Shown here: positions 7,636 through 15,788 of the stretch, piece by piece | Numbering within the stretch: the first letter of the stretch is position 1 | Layout of the letters: each line of letters begins with the position of its first letter | DNA from: Pseudomonadota bacterium | GTDB taxonomy: Bacteria > Pseudomonadota > Alphaproteobacteria > Acetobacterales > Acetobacteraceae | Assembly: GCA_021819535.1 (NCBI GenBank) | Contig: JAKAQU010000011.1 | Coordinates: 1-17,627, forward strand | Direction: 5' to 3' | DNA length: 17,627 nt | Made by a program: the position numbers and the translations under genes | The notes under the pieces: generated by a model | The model's input: only the letters and a program-made list of their open reading frames with translations | The model's database searches: none | Told to the model about the DNA's origin: nothing

Positions 7636-8852
7636 TCGAAATCAGCCTCTCCCGCCGCGCGCTGCTCGCCGCCGGCACCGCAGCCCTCGCCGCACCCCGG
7701 CTCGCCCGCGCCGATGCAGCACCAATCCGCATCGGCGAGATCAATTCCTACAGCGCCGTGCCGGCTTTCACCCTTCCCTATCGCAATGGCTGGCAATTGG
7801 CGCTCGAACAGATCAACGCCGCCGGCGGCGTCAATGGGCGCAAGCTCGCGGTGATTTCCGACAACGACGCCGGCAAGCCGCAGGATGCCGTGCGTCTGGC
7901 CGGCGAATTGGTGGAGAGCGACCGCGTCGATCTCCTGGCCGGCGGCTTCCTCTCCAATGTCGGGCTCGCACTTTCGGATTTCTCGGCCCAGAAACGGGTT
8001 CTCTACGTTGCCGGCGAGCCGCTGACCGATGCGCTGGTATGGCAGAACGGGCAGAAATTCTGCTATCGGCTGCGCCCCTCCACCTTTGTCCAGGCGGCGA
8101 TCCTGGTGGAAGAGGCGGCAAAGCTGCCGGCCAAACGCTGGGTCACGGTCGCGCCCAATTACGAATACGGCCAATCGGCGGTGAAATGGTTCTCCGATCT
8201 CCTCAAGGCGAAGCGCCCGGACGTCGAATTCGTCGCGGCACAATGGCCGGCGCTCGGGCATATCGATGCCGGGGCCGTCGCCGAGGCGCTGGCGAGTGCC
8301 AAGCCGGAGGCGATCTATAACGTCACTTTCGGCCCCGATCTCACCAATTTCGTCCGCCAGGGCAATACGCGCGGCCTGTTCGAGGGGCGTTCGGTGGTCT
8401 CGCTCCTCACCGGCGAGCCGGAATATCTCGACCCGCTCGGCGATGAGACGCCGCCGGGCTGGATCGTCACCGGCTACCCCTGGGCGAGCCTCGAAACCCC
8501 GGCGCATGTCGCGTTCCGCACCGCCTATCAGAAGAAATTCAACGATTATCCGCGCATGGGCTCGGTGGTCGGCTATTCGCTGATCCAGGCGATCGCAGCC
8601 GGGCTCGGGCGCGCCAATGGCGATTTCGCTTCGGACAAGCTCGTCAGCGCCTTCGCCGGCGCCGAGTTCGAAACCCCGTTCGGGCACGCACTGTTTCGCG
8701 CGATCGACCATCAATCGACGCTCGGCACCTTCGTCGGCAAGACCGCGCTCAAGGATGGCAAAGGGGTGATGGTCGATTGGCGCTATGTCGATGGCGCCTC
8801 GGTCATGCCGCCCGATGCCGAGGTGCACAAGCTCCGCCCCGGCGCCGGCTGA
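7632..8852 (+). CDS. Periplasmic substrate-binding protein of a Liv-type ABC importer
   Basis: A 406-residue LivK-like binding protein (periplasmic binding protein type 1, Leu/Ile/Val-binding family). The N-terminus has a twin-arginine-like export signal: SRRALLAAG (residues 7-15), a hydrophobic stretch, and a cleavage site near ARADA (about residue 29). The mature protein opens with the IRIGEINSYSAVP strand and has AGGVNGRKL (about 65-73), both usual for this family. Members of this family bind amino acids, amides, urea, and aromatic or heterocyclic acids, so the ligand cannot be read from sequence. Co-transcription with the hydroxylase and reductase points to the pathway substrate. It overlaps the AA_synth gene by ATGA and is followed by the permease after 3 bases. 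Confidence 0.92.
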   Translation: MIEISLSRRALLAAGTAALAAPRLARADAAPIRIGEINSYSAVPAFTLPYRNGWQLALEQINAAGGVNGRKLAVISDNDAGKPQDAVRLAGELVESDRVDLLAGGFLSNVGLALSDFSAQKRVLYVAGEPLTDALVWQNGQKFCYRLRPSTFVQAAILVEEAAKLPAKRWVTVAPNYEYGQSAVKWFSDLLKAKRPDVEFVAAQWPALGHIDAGAVAEALASAKPEAIYNVTFGPDLTNFVRQGNTRGLFEGRSVVSLLTGEPEYLDPLGDETPPGWIVTGYPWASLETPAHVAFRTAYQKKFNDYPRMGSVVGYSLIQAIAAGLGRANGDFASDKLVSAFAGAEFETPFGHALFRAIDHQSTLGTFVGKTALKDGKGVMVDWRYVDGASVMPPDAEVHKLRPGAG

Positions 8853-8855
8853 ACG

Positions 8856-10706
8856 ATGCCGGGGGCGGATCAGATCCTGGTCGCGCTGCTGACCGGTCTT
8901 GCCGACGCGGCGGCGCTGTTTTTCGTCGCGTCCGGCTTGACGGTGATTTTCGGCGTGACCCGGGTGGTGAATTTCGCCCATGGCAGCCTCACCATGCTCG
9001 GCGCCTATTGCGGCTGGAGCCTGATTTCGCGTCTCCCGCCGACCCCGCTCGGCTTCACGCTCGGCGCCCTCGCGACGATGCTGGTCCTTGCGGTGATCGG
9101 CGCGATGATGGAGATCGGCCTCCTGCGAAGGGTCTATCGCGCACCGGAATTGTTCCAACTCCTCGCGACCTTCGGCGTCGTCCTGATGGCCGAGGACATC
9201 GTGCAGGCGCTCTGGGGGGTCGAGGATCTCGCCTTGCGCCGCCCGCCCTGGCTCCGCGCCTTCGTGCTCGTCGGCGGCGCCCGTTTTCCGCGTTTCGATC
9301 TTTTCGTCATTGTCCTGTTCCCACTGATATTTCTGTTCCTCTGGCTGCTTTTCACGCGCACCCGCTGGGGGCGCCTCGTGCGTGCCGCGACCGAGGACCG
9401 CGACATGGTCGCCGCCCTCGGCGTCGATCAGCGCCTTCTCTTCACCTCGGTTTTCGCGCTTGGCGCCGCCCTCGCCGGTCTCGGCGGCGTGCTCGCGCTG
9501 CCCGACGCCTCGGCCAATCTCGGCATGGATCTGACGACGGTGACCGATGCCTTCGTCGTCGTCGTGGTCGGCGGGCTCGGCAGCCTCTCGGGCGCAGCGC
9601 TCGCCAGTCTCCTGATCGGTTTCCTGCAGGCCTTCGGCATCATGCTGGTGCCGAAGGCGACGCTCGCGCTCGTCTTCGTGGTGATGGCGGTGGTGCTGGT
9701 GCTGCGCCCCAATGGCCTTCTCGGCCGCCCGCCGGGGCGAGAGAGGGCGAGCGGCGAGACGCAGGCGGTGGTGCGGCCGGCGCCGCGCGCGCTCGGCCTC
9801 CTCGGGCTCGGCACGCTCATCCTCGCCCTATTGGCGCCCTTCTTCCTCGGCCCCTATGCGCTTGCGATCGCGACCGAGATGCTGATCGCCATGCTGTTCG
9901 CGGCGAGCCTTCATTTCATGATGGGGCCGGGCGGCATGGCGAGCTTCGGCCACGCCGCCTGGTTCGGCATCGGCGCCTATGCCAGCGCCTTCGCCGTCCG
10001 CCTCCTTGCCGCACCGATGCCGCTCGGCCTCTTGGTCGCGCCGGTTGCGGCCGCGGTCATGGCGGCTCTCTTCGGCAGCTTCGTCGTGCGGCTCTCCGGC
10101 GTCTATCTCGCCATGCTCACCCTCGCCTTCGCCGAGATCGCCTGGGCGATCGCTTTTCAATGGGTCAATGTCACCGGGGGTGACAACGGCATACTCGGCG
10201 TCTGGCCGGCGTCAGCGTTCGCGGGGCCGCGGGCATTTTACTGGCTCACACTTCTGCTCACGACCCTTGGCACGCTCTGGCTGCGCCGCATCCTGGCCGC
10301 GCCGTTCGGCTACGCGCTACGCGGCGTGCGCGATTCCCGCCGCCGCGCCGAGGCGATCGGTGTCGCGGTCATGCCCCTGCAACTCACCGCCTTCACCCTC
10401 GCGGGTGCGGCGGCAGGGCTCGCGGGCGGGCTCTACGCCTATGGCAAGGGCAGCGTCTTTCCGACCTATATCAGCCTCGGCCATTCGGTCGATGCGCTGC
10501 TGATGGTTCTCCTCGGCGGGGTCGGGACAATCAGCGGGCCGATCGTCGGCGCGCTCGCCTATACCGGGCTCTACGACGTGCTGCTCAGCGTCACCGGCCT
10601 GTGGCGGCTGGTTTTGGGCGCCGCCATCATTCTCCTCGTGCTCGTCTTTCCCGAAGGCATCGCCGGCGGCGTGTTCCGGCTCTGGCAGCGGATGCGCCCG
10701 GCATGA
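8856..10706 (+). CDS. Fused LivH-LivM permease of the ABC importer
   Basis: Both membrane subunits of a branched-chain-amino-acid-type ABC transporter are joined in one 616-residue protein. Residues 1-290 are LivH-like: multiple membrane helices, the VNFAHGSLTMLGAY motif (38-51), an ATPase-coupling segment near RDMVAALGV (182-190), and the typical LivH ending LRPNGLLG (283-290). A polar linker (about 291-312, Arg/Pro/Gln-rich) leads into the LivM-like half, which contains MGPGGMASFGHAAWFGIGAY, SGVYLAMLTLAFAE, the coupling segment RRRAEAIGVAVMPLQL and FPEGIAG near the end. The two halves are usually separate genes; here one continuous frame without internal stop covers both. It starts 3 bases after the binding-protein stop and overlaps livG by ATGA. 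Confidence 0.93.
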   Translation: MPGADQILVALLTGLADAAALFFVASGLTVIFGVTRVVNFAHGSLTMLGAYCGWSLISRLPPTPLGFTLGALATMLVLAVIGAMMEIGLLRRVYRAPELFQLLATFGVVLMAEDIVQALWGVEDLALRRPPWLRAFVLVGGARFPRFDLFVIVLFPLIFLFLWLLFTRTRWGRLVRAATEDRDMVAALGVDQRLLFTSVFALGAALAGLGGVLALPDASANLGMDLTTVTDAFVVVVVGGLGSLSGAALASLLIGFLQAFGIMLVPKATLALVFVVMAVVLVLRPNGLLGRPPGRERASGETQAVVRPAPRALGLLGLGTLILALLAPFFLGPYALAIATEMLIAMLFAASLHFMMGPGGMASFGHAAWFGIGAYASAFAVRLLAAPMPLGLLVAPVAAAVMAALFGSFVVRLSGVYLAMLTLAFAEIAWAIAFQWVNVTGGDNGILGVWPASAFAGPRAFYWLTLLLTTLGTLWLRRILAAPFGYALRGVRDSRRRAEAIGVAVMPLQLTAFTLAGAAAGLAGGLYAYGKGSVFPTYISLGHSVDALLMVLLGGVGTISGPIVGALAYTGLYDVLLSVTGLWRLVLGAAIILLVLVFPEGIAGGVFRLWQRMRPA

Positions 10707-11473
10707 AGCCGCCGGGGCCGGTGCTTGCGGTCGCGGGGCTTGCCAAAAGCTTCGGCGGCGTCGCGGCGGTCGCGGAGGTGACGTTCGCCGTCGCGAGCGG
10801 CGAGATGCTCGCCCTGATCGGCCCCAACGGCGCCGGCAAATCGACCTGCTTCAACATCCTGAGCGGCCAGTTGCGCCCCGATCGCGGCGAGGTTTTGCTC
10901 GGCGGCGAGACGATCACCGGCCTCCCGCCGCGCGCCATCTGGCGCCGAGGCGTCGGGCGGACATTCCAGATCACGGCGACCTTCGCCTCGATGACGGTGC
11001 GCGAAAACGTGCAAATGGCGCTGCTCTCGCACCATCGCCGCCTATGGCGCTTCCTGCGTCCGGCGCGCAGCCATTTCGCCGACGAGGCGGATGCGCTCCT
11101 CGCCCCGGTCGGCATGGAAGATCAGGCCGAACGCTGCGCCGGCGAACTCGCCTATGGCGATCTGAAACGCCTCGAACTCGCGCTCGCGCTCGCCCACGCG
11201 CCGCGCCTCCTCCTGATGGACGAACCGACCGCCGGGATGGCGCCCTCGGAGCGCGGCGGACTGATGGCATTGACACGTCGCCTCGCCGCCGAGCGCGATA
11301 TCGCGGTCTTGTTCACCGAGCATGACATGGATGTGGTTTTCGGGGTCGCCGACCGCATCCTGGTGCTCGATCGCGGCCGGCTGATCGCAGAAGGAAGCGG
11401 GGCCGAGATCCGGGCGGACGCAAACGTGCGCGCAGTCTATCTCGGCTCGGGCGCGACCAGCGGCGGGCATTGA
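10703..11473 (+). CDS. ABC transporter ATP-binding protein, LivG type
   Basis: A 256-residue cytoplasmic ATPase of the importer. It has Walker A GPNGAGKST (about 40-48), the Q-loop region GVGRTFQ, the signature segment LAYGDLKRLELALALA (Tyr-Gly in place of the usual Ser-Gly, as is common in LivG proteins), Walker B LLLMDEPTAG, and the H-loop in TEHDMDVV. The family's 'RTFQ' and 'MAPSER' blocks support LivG rather than LivF. The start at 10703 is chosen because it overlaps the permease stop (ATGA) and the next residues fit the family's N-terminus; longer in-frame starts would lie inside the permease gene. It pairs with the next gene, LivF, to form the heterodimeric ATPase. Confidence 0.92.
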   Translation: MKPPGPVLAVAGLAKSFGGVAAVAEVTFAVASGEMLALIGPNGAGKSTCFNILSGQLRPDRGEVLLGGETITGLPPRAIWRRGVGRTFQITATFASMTVRENVQMALLSHHRRLWRFLRPARSHFADEADALLAPVGMEDQAERCAGELAYGDLKRLELALALAHAPRLLLMDEPTAGMAPSERGGLMALTRRLAAERDIAVLFTEHDMDVVFGVADRILVLDRGRLIAEGSGAEIRADANVRAVYLGSGATSGGH

Positions 11474-11476
11474 GGG

Positions 11477-12208
11477 ATGATGCGGGAAAAGCCCCTGCTC
11501 GCGGTGGAGGCGCTCGCGACCTTCTATGGCCGGGCGCAGATCCTGCACGGGATTTCCTTTACCTGCGATGCCGGCGAAACGCTGGTGCTGCTCGGCCGCA
11601 ATGGCGCCGGCAAGAGCACGACGATGAAATCGGTGATCGGCCTGGTGCGCCCGGCGTCTGGCGCGATCCGCTTTGCCGGCGAGAGTATTTTCGCGGCCGA
11701 GCCGCACCGCATATCCCGCCTCGGCCTCGGCTATGTGCCCGAAGAGCGGCGCATCTTCGCCGGCCTCACGGTTGCCGAAAATCTCGATATCGGCCGCCAG
11801 GCGCCGCGCCCTGGCCTTGCGCCCTGGACAACGGCGCGCCTCTACGCCCTGTTCCCCAATCTCGCCGTGGCACGCAACCGGCTCGCCGGGCAGATGAGCG
11901 GCGGCGAGCAGCAGATGCTGGCGATCGCACGCACCTTGATGGGCAATCCGCGCCTGGTCCTGCTCGACGAGCCGAGCGAGGGGCTCTCACCCTTGATCGT
12001 GGAACAGATGGCCGACGCCATCCTGGCGCTGAAAGCGGAGGGGGTCGGGATCGTGCTCGCAGAGCAGAATCTGCATTTCGCGCTCCGTCTCGCCGATCGC
12101 GCGGTGGTGATCGAAAAGGGCCTTGCCGTCTGGTCGGGAAGCATTACCGCCCTCGCCGCCGACGAGGCGACGCGACAGCGCTTCCTCGCGGTCGGGGTCG
12201 AGGCGTGA
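11477..12208 (+). CDS. ABC transporter ATP-binding protein, LivF type
   Basis: A 243-residue ATPase completing the importer. It contains Walker A GRNGAGKST, the Q-loop area with YVPEERRIFAGLTVAENL, the signature MSGGEQQMLAIARTL, Walker B LVLLDEPSEGLSP and H-loop EQNLHFAL, all typical of LivF. It begins 3 bases after livG stops; ATG codons at 11477 and 11480 are both possible. It is the last gene of the operon. The next gene runs the other way and ends only 10 bases further on, and no clear intrinsic terminator fits in that gap. Confidence 0.92.
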   Translation: MMREKPLLAVEALATFYGRAQILHGISFTCDAGETLVLLGRNGAGKSTTMKSVIGLVRPASGAIRFAGESIFAAEPHRISRLGLGYVPEERRIFAGLTVAENLDIGRQAPRPGLAPWTTARLYALFPNLAVARNRLAGQMSGGEQQMLAIARTLMGNPRLVLLDEPSEGLSPLIVEQMADAILALKAEGVGIVLAEQNLHFALRLADRAVVIEKGLAVWSGSITALAADEATRQRFLAVGVEA

Positions 12209-12218
12209 GGCAAACCCT

Positions 12219-13193
12219 TCAATAACAACCAGCGCTACGGCCGCGCTCGCGCACCAGGGCGAGAATGGTGCGGCAGATCGGCATCATGTGGCCGGTGAGA
12301 TCGCCGAGTTCGACCACCGCGCCGAGCAGGGCGTCGATTTCCATTTTCCGGCCGCGTTCGAGATCCTGCAGCATCGAGGTCTTGTGCGCGCCGACCTCGG
12401 CGGCACCCTCGATGCGCCGATCCACATCGATCGCAAAGCGCGTGCCGAGCGCCTCGGCGACCGCCTGCGCCTCCACCATCATCGCGCGCGCAACGGCGCG
12501 GAGATCGGCCTCGCCGGTCAAGCGGTCGAGGGTCGCGGCGGTAAGGGCGGAGAGCGGATTGAAGGCGAGATTGCCCCACAGCTTCACCCAGATTTCATCG
12601 CGGATGCGCGGGCGCACCGGCGCCTTGAGCCCGGCAGCGATGAGGCAGCGCGAAAGCGCCTCGATGCGGGCACTGCGGCTGCCATCGGGCTCGCCGAGGC
12701 TGAAGCGATCGCCATAGATATGTTCGATGACACCGGGTGCCACCACCTCGGCGGCGGGATAGACGACGCAGCCGATGACGCGCGCGGGCGGCAGGCGATC
12801 CCACAAATCGCCCTCGGGATCGACGCTCCGCACACGTCGGTCGCGCCAGGGGCCATCGAGGCCATGGAAATACCAGTAAGGAACGCCGTTGACGCCGGTC
12901 ACCAGCATCGTCTCCGGCCCGAAAAGCCGCGCGATCGCCGGCGCCGCCTCGGGCAGGGCGTGTGCCTTGAGGGTCACGATCACCGCATCCTGCGGCCCCG
13001 CCTCCGCCGCATCGGCCAGCGCGCGGACGGGCACGGTCTCGCTCTTCCCGCCGCTGATCAGGCGCAATCCGTCCGCCCGCATCGCCGCGAGATGCGGGCC
13101 ACGGGCGATGAAGGTGACGTCGATGCCCGCCAAGGCGAGGCGGGCGCCGAGAAAACCGCCGATCGCGCCGGCGCCGAAGATCGCGATTTTCAT
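12219..13193 (-). CDS. 2-dehydropantoate 2-reductase (PanE/ApbA)-like dehydrogenase
   Basis: A 324-residue NAD(P)H-dependent reductase of the ketopantoate reductase family. It has an N-terminal Rossmann domain with GAGAIGG (residues 7-13) and the substrate lysine-containing TLKAHAL block (Lys76). The C-terminal helical domain has DEIWVKLWGNLAFNPLSAL (199-217; Lys204 at the catalytic lysine position, with Asn208 and Asn212), and SMLQDLERGRKMEID (273-287). It carries GVNGVPYWYFHGLDG (100-114), a block I associate with a PanE-like subgroup found next to catabolic genes rather than with true pantothenate-pathway PanE. The ATG overlaps the stop of the acyl-CoA ligase (ATGA), so the two form one minus-strand unit. 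The physiological substrate is unknown; reduction of a 2-oxo or formyl acid is the likely chemistry. Confidence 0.88.
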   Translation of the reverse strand: MKIAIFGAGAIGGFLGARLALAGIDVTFIARGPHLAAMRADGLRLISGGKSETVPVRALADAAEAGPQDAVIVTLKAHALPEAAPAIARLFGPETMLVTGVNGVPYWYFHGLDGPWRDRRVRSVDPEGDLWDRLPPARVIGCVVYPAAEVVAPGVIEHIYGDRFSLGEPDGSRSARIEALSRCLIAAGLKAPVRPRIRDEIWVKLWGNLAFNPLSALTAATLDRLTGEADLRAVARAMMVEAQAVAEALGTRFAIDVDRRIEGAAEVGAHKTSMLQDLERGRKMEIDALLGAVVELGDLTGHMMPICRTILALVRERGRSAGCY

Positions 13194-14725
13194 ATCGAGA
13201 GGCCGAGTTTTTCGGCCAATCCGATGCGCTGCAGCTTGCCCGTCGCCCCTTTCGGGATTTCGGCGAGAAAGACGATCTTACGCGGCACTTTGAACGGGGC
13301 GAGCCTTTTCGCGGCAAAGTCGCGAAGCTCCGTCTCGCTCGCCGCCATCCCGTCGCGAAGAACGATCGCGGCCGCGACCTCCTCGCCGAGTTTGGCATGG
13401 GGGAGCGCAAAGGTCAGGCATTGGACGACGGCGGGATGGTCCATGATCACGGTATCGACCTCGATCGGGCTCACTTTCTCGCCGCCGCGATTGATCAGCT
13501 CCTTCAACCGCCCGGTGAGGCGGAGATAGCCGGCTTCATCCATCACCCCCTGATCGCCGGTGCGGAACCAGCCATCGATGAAGGCCTCGGCATTCGCTTT
13601 CGGGTTGTTTTCATAGCCGGCGGTCACGTTGCGGCCGCGAATGACGATTTCGCCGAGTTCGCCCGGCGAGAGCAGCTTGCCCTCGCCATCCATGATCGCG
13701 ATCTCGGGGCCGGCGGCGATACCGACCGAGCCCGCATAGCGCGGCGCCGGCGGCAGCGGGTTGGAGGCCATCTGATGCGCGGCCTCGGTCATGCCATAGG
13801 CCTCGATGACCGGGACGGCGAAGGTCTCTTCGAGCGCAGTCATCACCTGCGGCGGCAAGGGAGAAGAGGACGAACGGATGAGGCGGAGTCTTCCGGCCTC
13901 GATCGCCATCCGGTTGCGCTCGGCAAGCCCGAGAATCGCCTGATGCATGGTCGGCACCGCCGTATACCAGCTCGGCCGCACCTCGGCGAACCAGGCGAAG
14001 AAGCGGAACGCATTGAACCCCGGCGTGCAGCAGACGCTCGCGCCGGCGGCGAGCGAGGCGAGGGTTGCCGCGATCAGGCCGTGGATATGAAAGAGCGGCA
14101 TGATGTTGAGACAGCAATCATCGGGCGCAAGACGCAGGGTTTCGCTGATATGATAGGCTGAGGCGGTGATGTTGATATGGCTGAGCGGCACGATTTTCGG
14201 CCGCGACGTGGTGCCCGACGTGTGCAGAACCAGCGCGATATCCGCCCCATCGGCAACACCGGGTGTCCTCGTCGCGCCGGTGAGTTCGGCCACCGGGGCG
14301 AGGGTGAAACTGCCCGCCGGCGCGGCCTGATCGGCCACCAACTCGATCACCGGAATGCCGCGCGCCGCCGCGACCGCGCGCGCCGGGCTTTCCATCCCCT
14401 GCCCGATGACCAGGGCGCGAGCATTGAGATCGCTCAGATAAAAATCGAATTCTTCCGCGCGATAGGCGGGGTTGAGTGGCGCCGTGGTGGCGCCGGCGGC
14501 GATGGTAACGAAGGCGGCTGCCATCTCCGGCCCGTTCGGCAGGACGATCGCGACCCGGTCGTTGCGGCCGATGCCCATCCGGTTGAGATCGGCGATGGTG
14601 CGCCGGGCGAGCGCGCGGAGATCGCCGTAGCTCAGCGAAACCCGTCCTGGCGCTCCGATCGCCGGCTGCTCATCGCCAGCGCGGGCAAAGAGATCGAGAA
14701 TGGTATCGGCGGGATAATCGGTCAT
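13190..14725 (-). CDS. Acyl-CoA ligase of the oxalyl-CoA synthetase (Pcs60/AAE3) type
   Basis: A 511-residue AMP-forming acid-CoA ligase. Motifs in order are the P-loop LHTSGTTSRPK (167-177), the MPLFHIHGL block (209-217), SWYTAVPTMHQAIL (252-265), YGMTEA (310-315), WFRTGD (386-391), LTGRLKELINRGGEK (403-417) and PKGATGKLQR (491-500) with catalytic Lys497. The runs NPAYRAEEFDFYLSD and AVPTMHQ, together with SSSSPLPP and MASNPLPP, closely follow plant AAE3 and yeast Pcs60, which are oxalate-CoA ligases. Oxalate or another short dicarboxylic or hydroxy acid is therefore the best guess. ATG 14725 is chosen because GGAG stands 7 bases upstream on the minus strand and the protein then matches the family start; a further 51 in-frame codons upstream are rejected. 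Formyl-CoA transferase and oxalyl-CoA decarboxylase genes are not in the window. Confidence 0.9.
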   Translation of the reverse strand: MTDYPADTILDLFARAGDEQPAIGAPGRVSLSYGDLRALARRTIADLNRMGIGRNDRVAIVLPNGPEMAAAFVTIAAGATTAPLNPAYRAEEFDFYLSDLNARALVIGQGMESPARAVAAARGIPVIELVADQAAPAGSFTLAPVAELTGATRTPGVADGADIALVLHTSGTTSRPKIVPLSHINITASAYHISETLRLAPDDCCLNIMPLFHIHGLIAATLASLAAGASVCCTPGFNAFRFFAWFAEVRPSWYTAVPTMHQAILGLAERNRMAIEAGRLRLIRSSSSPLPPQVMTALEETFAVPVIEAYGMTEAAHQMASNPLPPAPRYAGSVGIAAGPEIAIMDGEGKLLSPGELGEIVIRGRNVTAGYENNPKANAEAFIDGWFRTGDQGVMDEAGYLRLTGRLKELINRGGEKVSPIEVDTVIMDHPAVVQCLTFALPHAKLGEEVAAAIVLRDGMAASETELRDFAAKRLAPFKVPRKIVFLAEIPKGATGKLQRIGLAEKLGLSI

Positions 14726-14866
14726 CTTCGGACTCCGGCTGCGATCACTGAACGCGGCGAGTTTAGGCGGATCGGCGCCAGACGTCAGCCTCGGGAAAGC
14801 GGGCCAGGGCGCGGGCACGAGGCGGGCGGATTGACCGCACCCCGCAAGCGGTGAGATTAGCCCTTC
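14726..14866. promoter_or_regulatory. Divergent promoter region between the acyl-CoA ligase and ubiA
   Basis: These 141 bases separate two divergent genes and must hold both promoters. On the minus strand, CTGACG (14788-14783) and TAAACT (14765-14760), 17 bases apart, are a fair -35/-10 pair for the ligase, followed by its GGAG ribosome binding site (14736-14733). On the plus strand, TTGACC (14831-14836) could be a -35 for ubiA, but the matching -10 around GATTAG (14855-14860) is weak and would put the transcript start almost at the ATG. No long dyad was noticed. Confidence 0.3.
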
Positions 14867-15760
14867 ATGAGCGCGCATACTGATATCGATCGCGATGGCT
14901 GGCTCGCCCGCCTTCCGCCGCGCTGGCAGCCCTATCTCCTGCTCGCCCGGCTCGACCGGCCGATCGGCGTCTGGCTTTTATTTCTCCCCGGCCTCTGGAG
15001 CATCCTGCTCGCAAGGCCGGGGGGAGCGCGAACGCTCTGGCTGGTCGCGCTCTTCGCTTTGGGCAGCCTCCTGATGCGTGCCGCCGGCTGCATCGTCAAC
15101 GACATGTGGGACCGCGACCTCGACCGCAACGTCGCGCGCACCGCGGGCCGGCCGCTTGCCTCGGGCGCACTCGGCCTTCGCCAGGCGGCGGGATTTCTCG
15201 CCTCCCTCCTTGCCGTCTCGCTCGTCATCCTGCTGCAATTGCCGCCGTTTGCCCAAATACTCGGTGTTGCCTCGCTGGTGCTGGTCGCGACCTACCCGCT
15301 CGCCAAGCGCATCACCTGGTGGCCGCAAATCATGCTCGGCTTCACCTTCGGCTGGGGCGCGCCGCTCGGCTTTGCCGCGGCAGAGAACCGGCTCGATGCC
15401 GCGGCCCTTTTTCTCTATCTCGCGGCCATTTTCTGGATTCTCGGCTATGACACGATTTACGCGCACCAGGATCGCGAGGACGACGCCCTGGTCGGCGTGA
15501 AATCGACGGCACGGCTGTTCGGCCGCCACACACGGCCGTTTCTCGCCGTCTGCTACACGCTCTCCCTGCTCGCGCTCGCCGCCGCTGGCGCCGAGGCCGG
15601 GCGCGGCGTCGCGTTTTTCGCCGCGCTCAGCGTGCCGGCCGCCCTCCTCGCCCGCCAAGTGGTCAAGCTCGATATCGACAACCCGGCGCTTTGTCTCCGC
15701 CTGTTCAAGGCCAATCGCGAGGCCGGCCTCGCCATCGCGTTCGCGCTCGCGCTCGGCTGA
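14867..15760 (+). CDS. ubiA: 4-hydroxybenzoate polyprenyltransferase
   Basis: A 297-residue integral membrane prenyltransferase that joins the polyprenyl tail to 4-hydroxybenzoate in ubiquinone synthesis at the inner membrane. Both aspartate-rich metal-diphosphate motifs are present: NDMWDRDLD (78-86, the NDxxDxxxD motif) and DTIYAHQDREDD (195-206). Between and after them are about eight hydrophobic helices, with RLDRPIGVWLL (28-38) at the start and RPLASGAL after the first motif, all diagnostic for UbiA. Length is normal for the family. A purine-rich GGTGAG (14850-14855) precedes the ATG at 14867. It is divergent from the acyl-CoA ligase and convergent with the LrgB-type gene 28 bases downstream. 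The presence of ubiA fits a respiring proteobacterium. Confidence 0.95.
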   Translation: MSAHTDIDRDGWLARLPPRWQPYLLLARLDRPIGVWLLFLPGLWSILLARPGGARTLWLVALFALGSLLMRAAGCIVNDMWDRDLDRNVARTAGRPLASGALGLRQAAGFLASLLAVSLVILLQLPPFAQILGVASLVLVATYPLAKRITWWPQIMLGFTFGWGAPLGFAAAENRLDAAALFLYLAAIFWILGYDTIYAHQDREDDALVGVKSTARLFGRHTRPFLAVCYTLSLLALAAAGAEAGRGVAFFAALSVPAALLARQVVKLDIDNPALCLRLFKANREAGLAIAFALALG

Positions 15761-15788
15761 GCGATCGGATCTGGCGAGAAGTCGCCCT

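Noticed and set aside
7596..9158. 520-codon minus-strand open frame opposite the binding protein and permease genes
   Set aside because: It is an antisense shadow: no start context, no domain, and it spans two overlapping-operon genes that are clearly real.
12209..12218. Possible terminator between livF and the PanE-like gene
   Set aside because: Only 10 bases separate the two stop codons and no stable hairpin with a T-run is visible there.
12219..13193. Naming this gene panE with a role in pantothenate synthesis
   Set aside because: It has the family fold, but the subgroup-like GVNGVPYWYF block and the operon with an acyl-CoA ligase do not support a pantothenate role; no pantothenate genes are nearby.
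12123..13529. 468-codon plus-strand open frame opposite the PanE-like gene
   Set aside because: Composition is His/Arg/Gly-rich without domain motifs; the minus-strand gene has complete Rossmann and C-terminal motifs.
15773..15786. Short hairpin (GGCGA / TCGCC, 4-base loop) between ubiA and the LrgB-type gene
   Set aside because: A 5-bp stem with no following T-run on either strand is too weak to call a terminator in GC-rich DNA, though its location between convergent genes is suggestive.
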